Assembly: GCF_000214035.2 (NCBI RefSeq)
Contig: NZ_AFHG01000053.1
Coordinates: forward strand, 62,001 to 126,000
Source: Methyloversatilis universalis FAM5
Lineage (GTDB): Bacteria; Pseudomonadota; Gammaproteobacteria; Burkholderiales; Rhodocyclaceae
Length of the DNA stretch: 64,000 bases
Direction: 5' to 3'
This document shows positions 38,728 through 48,017 of this stretch, piece by piece. Each line of letters starts with the position of its first letter. Positions within the stretch are counted from its first letter, which is position 1. The notes beneath the pieces are model-generated. The model saw only the letters and a program-made list of their open reading frames with translations. It was not told the origin of the DNA and searched no databases. Both the position numbers and the translations under genes were made by a program.

Positions 38728-40812
38728 TCACTTGCCGGCCAGGAAAGCGGCGCGCTGCACCGGGTCCGGAATGTCGCGCGCAAGCTCGTCGAGCAGGGCC
38801 TGTTCGGTGCTCACCCGCTTGAGCGCACGGCCCACCAGGATGCGCGCCATCGGGCCGATCAGGCGCGCCAGCCGCAGTTCGATGTCGGCGATGAGGGCAT
38901 CGTCCAGTGGCCGGGCGCCGAACATGACGCTGCGCGCGCTGGTGGTGGGCGGCGATGAACGGCGTGCGCTGCTCTGCGCATCGCCGCTGCGCGCAAGCGA
39001 CGACACGCCGGTGGTACCGGCCACGTGACGCTTCGCTTCGATCAGGAATCCGGCGCGCTGGGATTCGCCCGGGATATGGGTGGCCAGCTGTTCGACCAGC
39101 TGGGCCGGGCTGGACGACAGCGGCGCGATGCGGGTGACCAGCACCCGGGCCATCGGCCCGATATGGCGCGCCAGCAGCGCCTCCAGCACCGGCGTGAGCG
39201 CGTCCTGCGCCAGCGCCGGCTGGGCCTCATCGGTGCGACGGGTGATGCCGCTGGCGGCGTCCAGTTCGAACACTTCCTGACTGCGCGAGGCGATGTCCGC
39301 CCGCTGGCCGGTGGTGTGCAGACCATCCGGCGCGCCGCTGCCGAGCGCCGACACGGTTTCGTAGTAGGCACGCGACACCAGCACCTGGCCGGCACGCGCC
39401 AGACCGGCCAGCGTGCGCGCGGTATCCAGACCGTCGCCCTGCACGTCGAGCGCGCCCGAGCCGGCGCGTATCACCCGTACCGGTCCGAGGTTGATGCCCT
39501 GGCGCAGACCACCGCCGGCTTCGCCCAGATCCAGCCGGCGCAGCTTCTGCGCCACCACGCAGGCGTCCTCCGGCTGGCCAAGCAGGCACAGCGCAGCGCC
39601 GTCGGTGGTGTCGTGGATGAGCCGACTGTCGGCGTCGACCGAGCGGGCGGCACGCGCCAGCGCGTCGTCCAGTTCCGACTTGCAGGCCAGACGCTGGGCG
39701 GTGTCCAGATCCACGCTGCGGTCGATCTGCGCGTACAGCACGCTGCACACGATGGTGCGCCGCTCTTCTGACGCGCCGGTGGCACGCACCGCTGGCGCGC
39801 GGGTGGGCGCGTCGCTGGCCAGCGGCCCGCGCGCGGCGGGTGCCGGTGCCGGCATGAACACCCGACGGAAATCGGCCACGCTGCGCGGGCGCTTGGCCTC
39901 GTGCGGCTCCAGCCCCCATTCGATCGCGCGCAGCAGCGAAGCGCCGAAAGTGCCGGAATCGGCCGCCTTCGACGCCGGCAGCAGCGGATCGCTGTGCACG
40001 CGTGCGGCCGACTCGACCGGCCGCTGCCCGGTCACCAGCCAGTACATGACGGCGGCCAGCGAATAGATATCGGTCCACGGCCCCTGGTTGCCGTGCGAGT
40101 GGTACTGCTCGAACGGCGCGAAGCCGGGCGTGACGATGGCAGTAAGCGTGTGCTCGGCGTCGTGGTAGCGGCGGGCGGCACCGAAATCGAGCAGCACCGG
40201 CGTACCGTCGTCGCGGATGCAGATGTTGGCCGGCTTCACGTCACGGTGCAGGAAACCGCCGTCGTGGATGGCCTGCAGCCCTTCCATCAGCGGCTTCACG
40301 ATGGCCAGCAGCGTGGTGCGATCCATCGCGGTTTCGCGCTCGCGCACCCACTGGTTCAGCGTGCGCCCCTGCACGTAGTCCATCACCATGTAGGCGCTGC
40401 CGTTCGCTTCGAAGAAGCGGTTCACGCGCACGATGTTCGGATGGCGGAAGGTGGCCAGCGCGCGCGACTCGTCGAGGAAGCGGCGCAGGCCCTGTTCGAA
40501 CATTTCGACCGCCGGCCCGGAGCGCGGCAGCACGCGCTGCCCGTCCCCGCGCACCGCGAGGTCGGTCGGCAGGAACTCCTTGACCGCCACCTTGCAGTCG
40601 AGCAGCGTGTCGTGCGCCAGATAGGTGAGGCCGAAGCCGCCACCGCCGAGCAGCGATTCGATGCGGTACTCGTTCAGCGCCCAGCCCGACGGCAGCGCGC
40701 CGGCCGAGGTGGTCGCGGTCGGCAGGAAGCCGCTGCCGGCCAGCACATCGCTGATGACGCTGTCTTCGGTGAAGGCGTCATCGTCGTCCGCCTCTGTCTG
40801 ACCTTCAGTCAT
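38728..40812 (-). CDS. Ser/Thr protein kinase with degenerate cyclase-like domain and C-terminal repeats
   Basis: 694-residue protein. An acidic N-terminus leads to a Hanks-type kinase domain (about 48-315): G-loop LLGGGGFGLTYL, Lys78 in VAVKEF, HRDVKPAN with Asp191, and DFGAAR with Asp209. All are intact, so it should be active. Residues about 350-540 resemble a class III nucleotide-cyclase domain, but key residues look lost: the first metal Asp position reads AQI, and the Asn/Arg motif reads GDGLDTARTL. It may be a regulatory pseudo-cyclase. Two copies of a roughly 45-residue motif (IGPMARVLVTR and IGPMARILVGR, each ending QRA-FL) follow, like DUF8082. The start MTEGQTEADDDD at 40812 was chosen because upstream in-frame codons fall in repeat DNA. 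Confidence 0.88.
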   Translation of the reverse strand: MTEGQTEADDDDAFTEDSVISDVLAGSGFLPTATTSAGALPSGWALNEYRIESLLGGGGFGLTYLAHDTLLDCKVAVKEFLPTDLAVRGDGQRVLPRSGPAVEMFEQGLRRFLDESRALATFRHPNIVRVNRFFEANGSAYMVMDYVQGRTLNQWVRERETAMDRTTLLAIVKPLMEGLQAIHDGGFLHRDVKPANICIRDDGTPVLLDFGAARRYHDAEHTLTAIVTPGFAPFEQYHSHGNQGPWTDIYSLAAVMYWLVTGQRPVESAARVHSDPLLPASKAADSGTFGASLLRAIEWGLEPHEAKRPRSVADFRRVFMPAPAPAARGPLASDAPTRAPAVRATGASEERRTIVCSVLYAQIDRSVDLDTAQRLACKSELDDALARAARSVDADSRLIHDTTDGAALCLLGQPEDACVVAQKLRRLDLGEAGGGLRQGINLGPVRVIRAGSGALDVQGDGLDTARTLAGLARAGQVLVSRAYYETVSALGSGAPDGLHTTGQRADIASRSQEVFELDAASGITRRTDEAQPALAQDALTPVLEALLARHIGPMARVLVTRIAPLSSSPAQLVEQLATHIPGESQRAGFLIEAKRHVAGTTGVSSLARSGDAQSSARRSSPPTTSARSVMFGARPLDDALIADIELRLARLIGPMARILVGRALKRVSTEQALLDELARDIPDPVQRAAFLAGK

Positions 40813-40862
40813 CCCGGTCGCCGGCAGTGAACGTCGGGGCCGCCGGCCGGGCCGTCCCAAGG

Positions 40863-41247
40863 GGTGTAGCGGGGGTTTCGGCGAGCACCGCCCGCCGCCC
40901 GCGCAACCGGTCGGCTGTGCAAAGCCGACCGTGGATGAGCGCAGCCCCCTCGGGGGGGTGAGGCTGGGGTTTCGCAGCGCAATGCGCTGTGCAAAGCCGG
41001 CCCTGTGCGAACGAAGTGAGCGTGGGGGGTGTAGCGGGGGTTTCGGCGAGCACTGCTCGCCGCCCGCGCAACCGGTCGGCTATGCAAAGCCGACCGTGGG
41101 TTGCGCCGCCCGCCGGGCCGCCCCAAGGGTGAGCGCAGCCCCCTTGGGGGGGTGAGGCTGGGGTTTCGCAGCGCAATGCGCTGCGCCTGCCGAACGGGCC
41201 GGCTGTGCAAAGCCGGCCCTCCCGAGCAAACGAAGTGAGCGTGGGGG
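40863..41247. repeat. Imperfect tandem intergenic repeat block
   Basis: The 444-nt gap between two leftward genes is largely repeats. A 72-nt unit occurs at 40863-40934 and 41028-41099 with a few substitutions. It contains GGTCGGCT-loop-AGCCGACC. A second unit (TGAGCGCAGCCCCCT...) occurs at 40936-40989 and 41130-41183. A third (CGAACGAAGTGAGCGTGGGGG) occurs at 41008-41028 and 41227-41247, and again at 5061-5081. All contain strong hairpins. No gene is seen here. Confidence 0.85.
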
Positions 41248-41256
41248 CCATCACTC

Positions 41257-42129
41257 TCAGCTGTCTATCATGCGCATCGCGGTTTCCAGACTGCGGCGCA
41301 TGCGGTTGAAGGAGGCGCCCAGCACCGACACCTCGTCGCGCCCGCGGTCGCCGAATTCCGGTACCGAGAAGTCGCCGGTGCTGATGCGGTCCGCAGCCGC
41401 CGACATGCGGGCCACCGGCCGGATGATGAGCCACTCCAGCATGATGTTGAGCACCGCCATCACGAACACGAACACGCCTACCAGCGAGGCCATGAAGGTG
41501 TTGAAGGCGCGGTCGGCGTTGCTCACCGGCAGGGTCATCGGCACCGATACCACCTGGGCGCCGATGATTTCATTCATCTTCCAGCCGAAGCCGTTGGATT
41601 CGCCATACACCTTCACCAGCGTCGGCGGCGCGGTGGCGGCGGTGTCGTGACAGGCCAGACAGGCCGGATTGGTGATGCGGATCGGCCGGGCGATGTACAT
41701 CTGGCGCCCGGTTGGGGTGTCGCGCTCGCCGGTCAGTTCCTTCACCTCGTCAGCGTTGCGGAAGCCCTGCACCAGATCGGCCTCCCAGTCCGACGCGCGG
41801 TCGCGCGGGTTGGACGGGTTGAGCGTCGCTTCCTTGTAGGCGTATTCCGGATGGTTCTTGCGCAGCTCGTTCAGCGTTTCGGTCGCCGCGTAGGCTGGCA
41901 CGGTCTGCGGCAGGAAACGCTCGGCCAGCATGGGGTCGAGGTGCGGCTTGATCTGGCTCACCGTGTAGGCGCGGATGGCCAGTGCCGCTTCCATCATCAG
42001 ACGGGCGTTGCGTTCCACCTCGGCGCGCGCGTTGTCGTGCAGCAGGCGGTAGGACAGCGCCGCACACGCCGCCAGGCCGATCGCGAACACGCCGATCAGC
42101 ACCAGATTGAACTTGAGTCTGAGTCCCAT
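41257..42129 (-). CDS. HAMP protein with Tll0287-like haem-binding sensor domain
   Basis: 290-residue inner-membrane sensor. TM1 (about 6-26, LVLIGVFAIGLAACAAL) leads to a periplasmic Tll0287-like (DUF3365) domain with a c-type haem site CLACH in ITNPACLACHDTA. TM2 (about 205-228) and a HAMP domain ending near ISTGDFSVPEF follow. The protein stops shortly after HAMP and has no output domain, so it must signal through a partner; the Ser/Thr kinase gene downstream in the same orientation is a candidate. The start MGLRLKFN at 42129 matches relatives; an ATG at 42180 would add 17 residues. Confidence 0.85.
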   Translation of the reverse strand: MGLRLKFNLVLIGVFAIGLAACAALSYRLLHDNARAEVERNARLMMEAALAIRAYTVSQIKPHLDPMLAERFLPQTVPAYAATETLNELRKNHPEYAYKEATLNPSNPRDRASDWEADLVQGFRNADEVKELTGERDTPTGRQMYIARPIRITNPACLACHDTAATAPPTLVKVYGESNGFGWKMNEIIGAQVVSVPMTLPVSNADRAFNTFMASLVGVFVFVMAVLNIMLEWLIIRPVARMSAAADRISTGDFSVPEFGDRGRDEVSVLGASFNRMRRSLETAMRMIDS

Positions 42130-42264
42130 GGGAGGCACCGGAAAGGAGGCGGCGGACAAAGGCTCGCCGCCGGAGTTCATGGTGCCGGATTGTATGTCAT
42201 CGGGCCGATTGCAAGGAATTGTGTCAGCGGGATGACGGCCCGCTGACCGGCCTGCAGCCGTGAA

Positions 42265-42645
42265 TCAGGCGGCGTTGCGGCGCTGCCACCACCAGATGAC
42301 GGCGGCGATCGACGCCATCCACAGCAGCAGGATGAACACGCCCGCGACCCAGTTCGCCGGCAGCCGGCCTTCGCGCGCCCGCGCGCGCGCCGCCTCCATC
42401 ACGTCCGGCGGAATCATGCGCACGACGACCCACACGCCCAGCGGCAGCAGCACCAGCTCGTCGAGCAGACCGAGCACCGGAATGAAATCGGGAATCAGGT
42501 CGATCGGGCTGGCGGCGTAGGCCAGCAGGAACAGCAGCAGGATCTTGGCGCGGCGCGGCGTGCGCGTGTCCTGCGCAGCGACGGCAAGCGCCATCACCTC
42601 GAGCTTCATCGCGCGTATGCGCTCCTTCAGTCCTGACCCCGCCAT
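42265..42645 (-). CDS. YkvA/DUF1232 family membrane protein
   Basis: 126-residue protein with the DUF1232 core RRAKILLLFLLAYAASPIDL then IPDFIPVLGLLDELVLLPLG, the family signature. A C-terminal membrane segment WVAGVFILLLWMASIAAVIW is followed by basic RRN. Function is unknown. It lies upstream of the haem-sensor gene in the same direction and is divergent from the autotransporter. Confidence 0.9.
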   Translation of the reverse strand: MAGSGLKERIRAMKLEVMALAVAAQDTRTPRRAKILLLFLLAYAASPIDLIPDFIPVLGLLDELVLLPLGVWVVVRMIPPDVMEAARARAREGRLPANWVAGVFILLLWMASIAAVIWWWQRRNAA

Positions 42646-42831
42646 GTTCTTCCGCCATTTTTTGTATTCGAGTGGGGTGGATCAAACCATAAAACATGTG
42701 GATGCGTCAGCCCTGGCGGCGGGATTTGAAAATTTCGTGCCCGGCCTGCCGCCCGATCTTCATTTCGGGTCATCCCGGCCGATAGAGGGCGACGAACGGA
42801 ATCGCCCCTCTCCCGGAGAACGAGAAAAATC

Positions 42832-44892
42832 ATGTACCGCAAGCACCCGCTTACCGTCGCGCTGGGACTGGCTTTCTCCGCCTGCCTGCAGGCAGCCACG
42901 GTCGAATCGGTCAATCTGAGCACGGTGAACGTGACCAGCGACCCGAACGCAAGCCCTGCCATCCGCTTCACCGGGTCCCACGGGCTGTCGATTTCCACCG
43001 CCGTCATTACCGGCGACATCGTCGGTAGCCAGGGCAATCTGAACCTGAACGGATCGGTCACGATCAACGGCCAGATCGGCGCGTCCGGCGCCGCCATCGC
43101 CTACGTGAGCCCGGGCCTGAACGGCAGCGGCATCACCGCGCGTACCGCCGACGGTGACCGCTACGTGTTCAACGGCAACACCTACATCACCAATCTGGTC
43201 ATCAACAACGGGACCTCGGGTGACCCCTACAGTTCGACCGTGGTGTTCAACGGCGGCACCAACGAGATCTACCGCATCTACTGGGAATCGCCGGTGACCG
43301 GCAAGACCGCCGAAATCGATGTGGGCGGCAACCGGCTCAATACGAATACGGTCGAGTTCCGGAATTTCGCTGGCGGTCTGCCGGTATTCACCAGCACCAT
43401 CATCGCCGCCGGCGGCCAGACACAGTGCGCCGCCAGCCCGGCTGCCGGTTGCATCAGCGCTGTCCGCCACGGCAGCTTCAGCGCAAGCAGCCGCATGCCT
43501 GCCGGCATGCTGGTCAGACTGCGGGTGGCCAATGGCGTCACCCTGGCCACCGGCACCCGTTACACGCTGATCGACTTCGCGCCGGGCACCGCCGCGGTGC
43601 CGACACTCAACTCGGCCATCACGTCGCTGACCGCCGGCTTCACCTTCGCGCAGGACACGTCCAATACGCAGGATCTGGTGATCGAAGTGACCGGCGTGCC
43701 GGTGGTGGTACCGCTGTTCCGGCCGCGCGCCGGTCTGGTCGGCGCGCAGGCAGCCGGGGTGCTCGACGGCCTGTCGGCCAGCGCCAGCGACCCGGGCATG
43801 ATCGCGGCCATCAGCACGCTGCAGGGTCTGGGCGCCGGCGCCCAGACCGCGGCACTGCGCCGGGTGGCGCCGCAGACCGGGCGCGGACTGGGCGACGCCT
43901 CGTCCGGGGCGCTGGCCGGTGCGATGGGATCGGTCGAGGCGCGTCTCGAAGGCATACGCAGCCAGGGCTTCAGCCTGGGCCTGCTGGACGAGCTGAAGGC
44001 CGGCAAGCTGCAGATCGCGGGCGACGGCGATCTGGCGACCCTGATCGATCACAGCAGCCGGCGCACCCGCGGCGTATGGATCAAGGGCTTCGGCAGCCGC
44101 GTCCGTCAGGACACGCGTGACGGCTTCGCCGGCTACCACGGCCGCGGTGCCGGCGTGGCAGTGGGCGGAGACCTGCTGCTCGACAGCGACTGGGTGGTGG
44201 GCGCGGCGCTGAGTCAGGCCCGCACCGATGTCGATTACGACGACTTTCGCAGCGGCGACGGCAGCGACATCGACAGCACCCAGATCACCGGCTACGCGAG
44301 CAGGGCTTTCGGCCCGGCCTACGTCGATGCGCAGCTGGCCTGGGCGCACCACCGCTATGACAGCCGGCGCAACACCGGCGTGACCGGCTTCGCGCAGAGC
44401 CGCCACGACGGCGAACAGATCGCCGCGCGCGCAGGCGCGGGCGTGCCCTTCAGCCCCGGTTCGATCACGGTGACGCCTCATGCCGCACTGGAATGGACCC
44501 GGCTGCAGCAGGACGGCTACACCGAAAGCGGCGCCGGCGCGCTGTCGCTGACGGTGGATGACAGCAGCGCGCAGCGGCTGCGCAGCGTGCTGGGCATCCG
44601 GGCGACCACCGACACCGCGCTGCCCGGCGGCCTGGCGCTACGTCCGGCGCTGCACGTGAACTGGCGACACGATTTCCGCAACGAAGGCATCGACAGCCAG
44701 GCCCGCTTCACCGGCGGCGGCGCGGCCTTTACCACACCCGGGCAGTCACTGGCCCGCGACGTGTTCGGCCTCGGCGGCGCACTGACCCTGATGCTGTCGT
44801 CGCGCGCCTCGGTGGAGCTGCGCGCCGACCACGAACGCGGCGCCGGTTACAGTGCCAGCGCGGCCCAGCTCAGCGGTCGCTGGACCTTCTGA
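42832..44892 (+). CDS. Autotransporter with C-terminal beta-barrel
   Basis: 686-residue type V secreted protein. A short signal peptide (ALGLAFSACLQA) is followed by a passenger domain (about 22-285) with Asn/Gly/Thr-rich beta-helix-like repeats (AVITGDIVGSQGNLNLNGSV and related). A helical linker with TLQGLGAGAQTAALRRVAPQ spans about 300-395. The autotransporter beta-domain runs from WIKGFGSRVRQDTRDGF to the terminal aromatic residue in SGRWTF, as outer-membrane barrels require. The passenger has no recognisable enzyme motif; adhesion is the likely role by analogy. A terminator follows. The start has GGAGAACGAG upstream. Confidence 0.93.
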   Translation: MYRKHPLTVALGLAFSACLQAATVESVNLSTVNVTSDPNASPAIRFTGSHGLSISTAVITGDIVGSQGNLNLNGSVTINGQIGASGAAIAYVSPGLNGSGITARTADGDRYVFNGNTYITNLVINNGTSGDPYSSTVVFNGGTNEIYRIYWESPVTGKTAEIDVGGNRLNTNTVEFRNFAGGLPVFTSTIIAAGGQTQCAASPAAGCISAVRHGSFSASSRMPAGMLVRLRVANGVTLATGTRYTLIDFAPGTAAVPTLNSAITSLTAGFTFAQDTSNTQDLVIEVTGVPVVVPLFRPRAGLVGAQAAGVLDGLSASASDPGMIAAISTLQGLGAGAQTAALRRVAPQTGRGLGDASSGALAGAMGSVEARLEGIRSQGFSLGLLDELKAGKLQIAGDGDLATLIDHSSRRTRGVWIKGFGSRVRQDTRDGFAGYHGRGAGVAVGGDLLLDSDWVVGAALSQARTDVDYDDFRSGDGSDIDSTQITGYASRAFGPAYVDAQLAWAHHRYDSRRNTGVTGFAQSRHDGEQIAARAGAGVPFSPGSITVTPHAALEWTRLQQDGYTESGAGALSLTVDDSSAQRLRSVLGIRATTDTALPGGLALRPALHVNWRHDFRNEGIDSQARFTGGGAAFTTPGQSLARDVFGLGGALTLMLSSRASVELRADHERGAGYSASAAQLSGRWTF

Positions 44893-44913
44893 CACCGGCG
44901 GCGTCCGGACGTG

Positions 44914-44947
44914 CAAGGGCCGCCCTCGAGGCGGCCCTTGTCTTTCC
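44914..44947 (+). terminator. Rho-independent terminator of the autotransporter gene
   Basis: Stem CAAGGGCCGC (44914-44923) with GCGGCCCTTG (44931-44940) is followed by TCTTTCC. It lies between the convergent autotransporter and rng genes. Confidence 0.85.
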
Positions 44948-44962
44948 CGCGTACACCGGCCG

Positions 44963-46417
44963 CTACAGCAGCACGATGTCGAACTGCTCCTGCGAATAGC
45001 TCGACTCGGCGTGCAGCGAAATCGGCTTGCCGATGAAGTCCGACAGCATGGCCAGCGACTGCGACTCCTCTTCCAGAAAGAGGTCGATCACCTTCGGGTG
45101 GGCCAGGATGCGGAATTCGCGGGCGCTGAACTGACGCGCTTCGCGCAGCAGTTCGCGCAGGATGTCGAAGCTCATGGTCTGCGCGGTCTTCACTTCGCCG
45201 CGGCCGCCGCAGGTCGGGCAGGTTTCGCACAGCACGTGGGCCAGCGATTCGCGGGTGCGCTTGCGGGTCATTTCGACCAGGCCGAGCGAGGTGAAGCCGC
45301 TGACCGAAATCTTGGTGTGGTCGCGCGCCAGCGCCTTGTGCAGTTCGGCCAGCACCTGGGCGCGGTGCTCCTCGCTTTCCATGTCGATGAAATCGATCAG
45401 GATGATGCCGCCGAGGTTGCGCAGACGCAGGTGGCGGGCGATCTGGTGCGCCGCTTCCAGATTGGTCTTGAAGATGGTTTCGTCGAAATTGCGCGAGCCG
45501 ACGAAGCCGCCGGTGTTCACGTCTATCGTGGTCATCGCCTCGGTCTGGTCGAAGATCAGATAGCCGCCGGATTTCAGGTCAACCCGGCGCGCCAGCGCCT
45601 TCTCGATTTCCTCCTCGACGCTGTGCAGCTCGAACAGCGGGCGCTCGCCGGTGTAGTGCTCCAGCAGCTTGGTCAGCTGCGGCATGTATTCCTCGGCGAA
45701 GCTGCGCAGCTTCACGTAGTTCTCGCGTGAGTCGACCTGGATGCTCTGGGTGTCGGCGCAGGCGAGGTCGCGCAGCACGCGCTGCGCCAGCGTCAGGTCC
45801 TCGAACACCAGCGAGGGCGGGCGCGCGGTCTTCGCGCGGTTGCGAATTTCCTGCCAGGTCTTGCGCAGGTAGGCGATGTCGGCCGCCAGTTCTTCGTCGC
45901 TGGCCGATTCGGCCATGGTGCGCACGATGTAGCCGCCCGGGTCCTCCAGCGGCAGCAGCGCGTGGATGCGCGCGCGCAGCGCCTCGCGCTCCTCGGTCGA
46001 TTCGATGCGCTGCGAAATGCCGACATGGCGGTCCTGCGGCAGATGCACCAGCAGCCGGCCGGCGATGCTGATCTGCGTGGACATGCGCGCGCCCTTGGTG
46101 CCGATCGGGTCCTTCAGCGCCTGCACCAGCACGCTCTGGCCTTCGGTCAGGATGCGCTCGATCGGCTTCGGCGGTTCGCCGTTCTGGCGCGCCTCCCAGA
46201 TGTCGGCGACATGCAGGAAGGCGGTGCGTTCAAGGCCCACGTCGATGAAGGCCGACTGCATGCCGGGCAGCACACGCACCACGCGGCCGAGATAGATGTT
46301 GCCGACGATGCCGCGCGCGCTGCTGCGCTCGATGTGCAGCTCCTGCACCGCGCCCTGCTGCAGCAGCGCGACACGGGTTTCGGCGGGCGTGAAATTGATG
46401 AGGAACTGGTCGTTCAT
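44963..46417 (-). CDS. rng: Ribonuclease G
   Basis: Endoribonuclease of the RNase E/G family that matures the 5' end of 16S rRNA and trims mRNAs. It has 484 residues, typical of RNase G. S1-like domain: GNIYLGRVVRVLPGMQSAFI, DVGLERTAFLH. Catalytic region: TIDVNTGGFVG and IILIDFIDMES carry the metal-binding Asp residues. The zinc-link CETCPTCGGRG lies before the C-terminal domain. maf is 29 nt upstream, so it is part of a leftward housekeeping run (nadD to rng). Confidence 0.97.
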   Translation of the reverse strand: MNDQFLINFTPAETRVALLQQGAVQELHIERSSARGIVGNIYLGRVVRVLPGMQSAFIDVGLERTAFLHVADIWEARQNGEPPKPIERILTEGQSVLVQALKDPIGTKGARMSTQISIAGRLLVHLPQDRHVGISQRIESTEEREALRARIHALLPLEDPGGYIVRTMAESASDEELAADIAYLRKTWQEIRNRAKTARPPSLVFEDLTLAQRVLRDLACADTQSIQVDSRENYVKLRSFAEEYMPQLTKLLEHYTGERPLFELHSVEEEIEKALARRVDLKSGGYLIFDQTEAMTTIDVNTGGFVGSRNFDETIFKTNLEAAHQIARHLRLRNLGGIILIDFIDMESEEHRAQVLAELHKALARDHTKISVSGFTSLGLVEMTRKRTRESLAHVLCETCPTCGGRGEVKTAQTMSFDILRELLREARQFSAREFRILAHPKVIDLFLEEESQSLAMLSDFIGKPISLHAESSYSQEQFDIVLL

Positions 46418-46446
46418 GGGGCGGACCGGTAGGGAGTGAATTCAGT

Positions 46447-47073
46447 TCAGAGATCGAGGCCGAAGTCGCGTAGCAGCTGCCAGGTTTCGTTCAGCGGCAG
46501 GCCGACGATGCCGGTGTAGGAGCCTTCGACGTGCTGCACGAAGGCGCCCGCGCGGCCCTGTATGCCATAGGCCCCGGCCTTGTCCATCGGTTCGCCGCTC
46601 AGCACGTAGCGTTCGATGTCGCGCGCGGTGAGCGGCGCGAACCGTACGGTGGAAATCGACAGCGCATGCTCCAGACGCCGCCCGTCACTGACCGCGACCG
46701 CGGTCAGCACGCGGTGGGTGCTGCCGGACAGCCGGGTGAGCATGGCGGTCGCCTCGGCGGCGTCAGCCGGCTTGCCGAGGATGTCGCCCTCCAGCTCGAC
46801 CGTGGTGTCTGCGGACAGCACCAGACCGGCGGACAGCCGGCGCCAGGCGAGGCGCTTCTCGCCGCCCAGCGCCTTGGCGCGCGCCACGCGCACCACATAG
46901 GTTTCGGCGTCCTCGCCCGGCCGCACGTCCTCGGACACGTCGATGTCCTCGCGCGGCACGCCGCGGAAAGGCAGCAGCAGGAAATTCACGGCGATCTGGG
47001 TCAGCAGTTCGCGCCGGCGCGGGCTGCGCGACGCAAGGTAGAGCACGGGCGGAACGGTATTCAGAAGGCTCAT
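46447..47073 (-). CDS. Maf-like nucleoside triphosphate pyrophosphatase
   Basis: House-cleaning NTP pyrophosphatase (YhdE/YceF type) of 208 residues. Hallmarks are LYLASRSPRRRELLTQI near the N-terminus and SADTTVELEGDILGKPADAA (catalytic Asp). GYLxxxEP-type VLSGEPMDKAGAYGIQGRAG and VEGSYTGIVGLPL follow. The R-R-E-L-L pattern and DKAGAYGIQG favour the dTTP/UTPase-like subgroup, but substrate is not certain. The start MSLLNTVPP at 47073 excludes a poor upstream extension. Confidence 0.94.
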   Translation of the reverse strand: MSLLNTVPPVLYLASRSPRRRELLTQIAVNFLLLPFRGVPREDIDVSEDVRPGEDAETYVVRVARAKALGGEKRLAWRRLSAGLVLSADTTVELEGDILGKPADAAEATAMLTRLSGSTHRVLTAVAVSDGRRLEHALSISTVRFAPLTARDIERYVLSGEPMDKAGAYGIQGRAGAFVQHVEGSYTGIVGLPLNETWQLLRDFGLDL

Positions 47074-47146
47074 TGGACGGCTCGCACCGCTGACCGGCGA
47101 CCCGCAGCCGCCCACCGGGGCAGCGGACAGCGTGAGCGTGGCGTCA

Positions 47147-47617
47147 TCATTCGCGGTGGTAAGGATGGTTGGCTTCGAGGCTGACCGCACGATACAACGC
47201 TTCGACCAGCAGCAGGCGGGCCAGCGCGTGCGGCAGCGTGAGGCTGGACAGGCGGATCAGCTCGTGCGCACGCGATTTCAGCGCCGGCGACAGGCCGTCC
47301 GGCCCGCCGATCAGCAGCACCACGTCGTCGCCATCGGCGCGCCAGCGGCGCAGCCGGCCGGCCAGCGCCACCGTGGTGAGGTCGTCGCCACGCTCGTCCA
47401 GCGCCACGATGCGGGCGCGCGGCGGTATGGCCGCCTCGATGCGGACGCGCTCCGCCTCCATCAGCACCTCGACCGGCTTGCCCTGGGTGCGCGGCTCGGC
47501 CTTCACCTCGATGATCTGGGTGGCGGCGTCGCGCGGCATGCGGCGCACGAATTCCTGCACGCCGGCATCGACCCAGTCGGGCATGCGGTGCCCGACGCAG
47601 ATCACCAGGAGCTTCAA
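47147..47617 (-). CDS. rlmH: 23S rRNA pseudouridine-1915 N3-methyltransferase
   Basis: SPOUT methyltransferase acting on 70S ribosomes at helix 69. The start is TTG at 47617 (read [15 protein letters not shown]); no ATG fits. This gives 156 residues, within the usual 155-157, and AAGG lies about 8 nt upstream. [20 protein letters not shown] is the SAM-binding trefoil loop and [20 protein letters not shown] and the terminal NHPYHRE are diagnostic. It follows rsfS by 16 nt. Confidence 0.96.
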   Translation of the reverse strand: MKLLVICVGHRMPDWVDAGVQEFVRRMPRDAATQIIEVKAEPRTQGKPVEVLMEAERVRIEAAIPPRARIVALDERGDDLTTVALAGRLRRWRADGDDVVLLIGGPDGLSPALKSRAHELIRLSSLTLPHALARLLLVEALYRAVSLEANHPYHRE

Positions 47618-47633
47618 GGCCGGACCTTCGGTG

Positions 47634-48008
47634 TCAGCGCAGCGTGCCGCGCGCGCGGGCGGCGGCCGCCTTGTCCGACGGCTTGGCGCTGCCGGACCAC
47701 AGTTCCTCGAGGTTGTAGTAGGCACGCACCGCCGGCTGCATCACGTGCACCACGACGTCGCCGAGGTCGACCAGCACCCATTCGCCGGTGTCCTCGCCTT
47801 CGACGCTGACCACCGTGCCGCCGGCTTCCTTCACCTTTTCCTGCACGTTGCGCGCGAGCGCCCGGGTCTGCCGATTGGAGTCGCCGCTGGCGATGACCAG
47901 ACGGTCGAACAGCGAATTGAATTTCGAGGTGTCGATCACCTCGATGTCCTTCGCCTTGATGTCTTCCAGCGCGTCGATCACGAGCGCCTGCAGTGCGTTG
48001 ATGTCCAT
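47634..48008 (-). CDS. rsfS: Ribosome silencing factor RsfS
   Basis: 124-residue factor that binds L14 and blocks subunit joining when nutrients are scarce. Seen: [55 protein letters not shown] and YNLEELWSG. It lies between nadD and rlmH in the conserved order. Confidence 0.96.
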   Translation of the reverse strand: MDINALQALVIDALEDIKAKDIEVIDTSKFNSLFDRLVIASGDSNRQTRALARNVQEKVKEAGGTVVSVEGEDTGEWVLVDLGDVVVHVMQPAVRAYYNLEELWSGSAKPSDKAAAARARGTLR

Positions 48009-48017
48009 TTCAAACCT

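Noticed and set aside
38728..40812. Calling the kinase an adenylate cyclase.
   Set aside because: The cyclase-like region lacks the first metal Asp and the Asn/Arg transition-state residues, so catalysis is unlikely.
40863..41247. Repeat block considered as a CRISPR array.
   Set aside because: Units differ in length, there are no regular unique spacers, and no cas genes are near.
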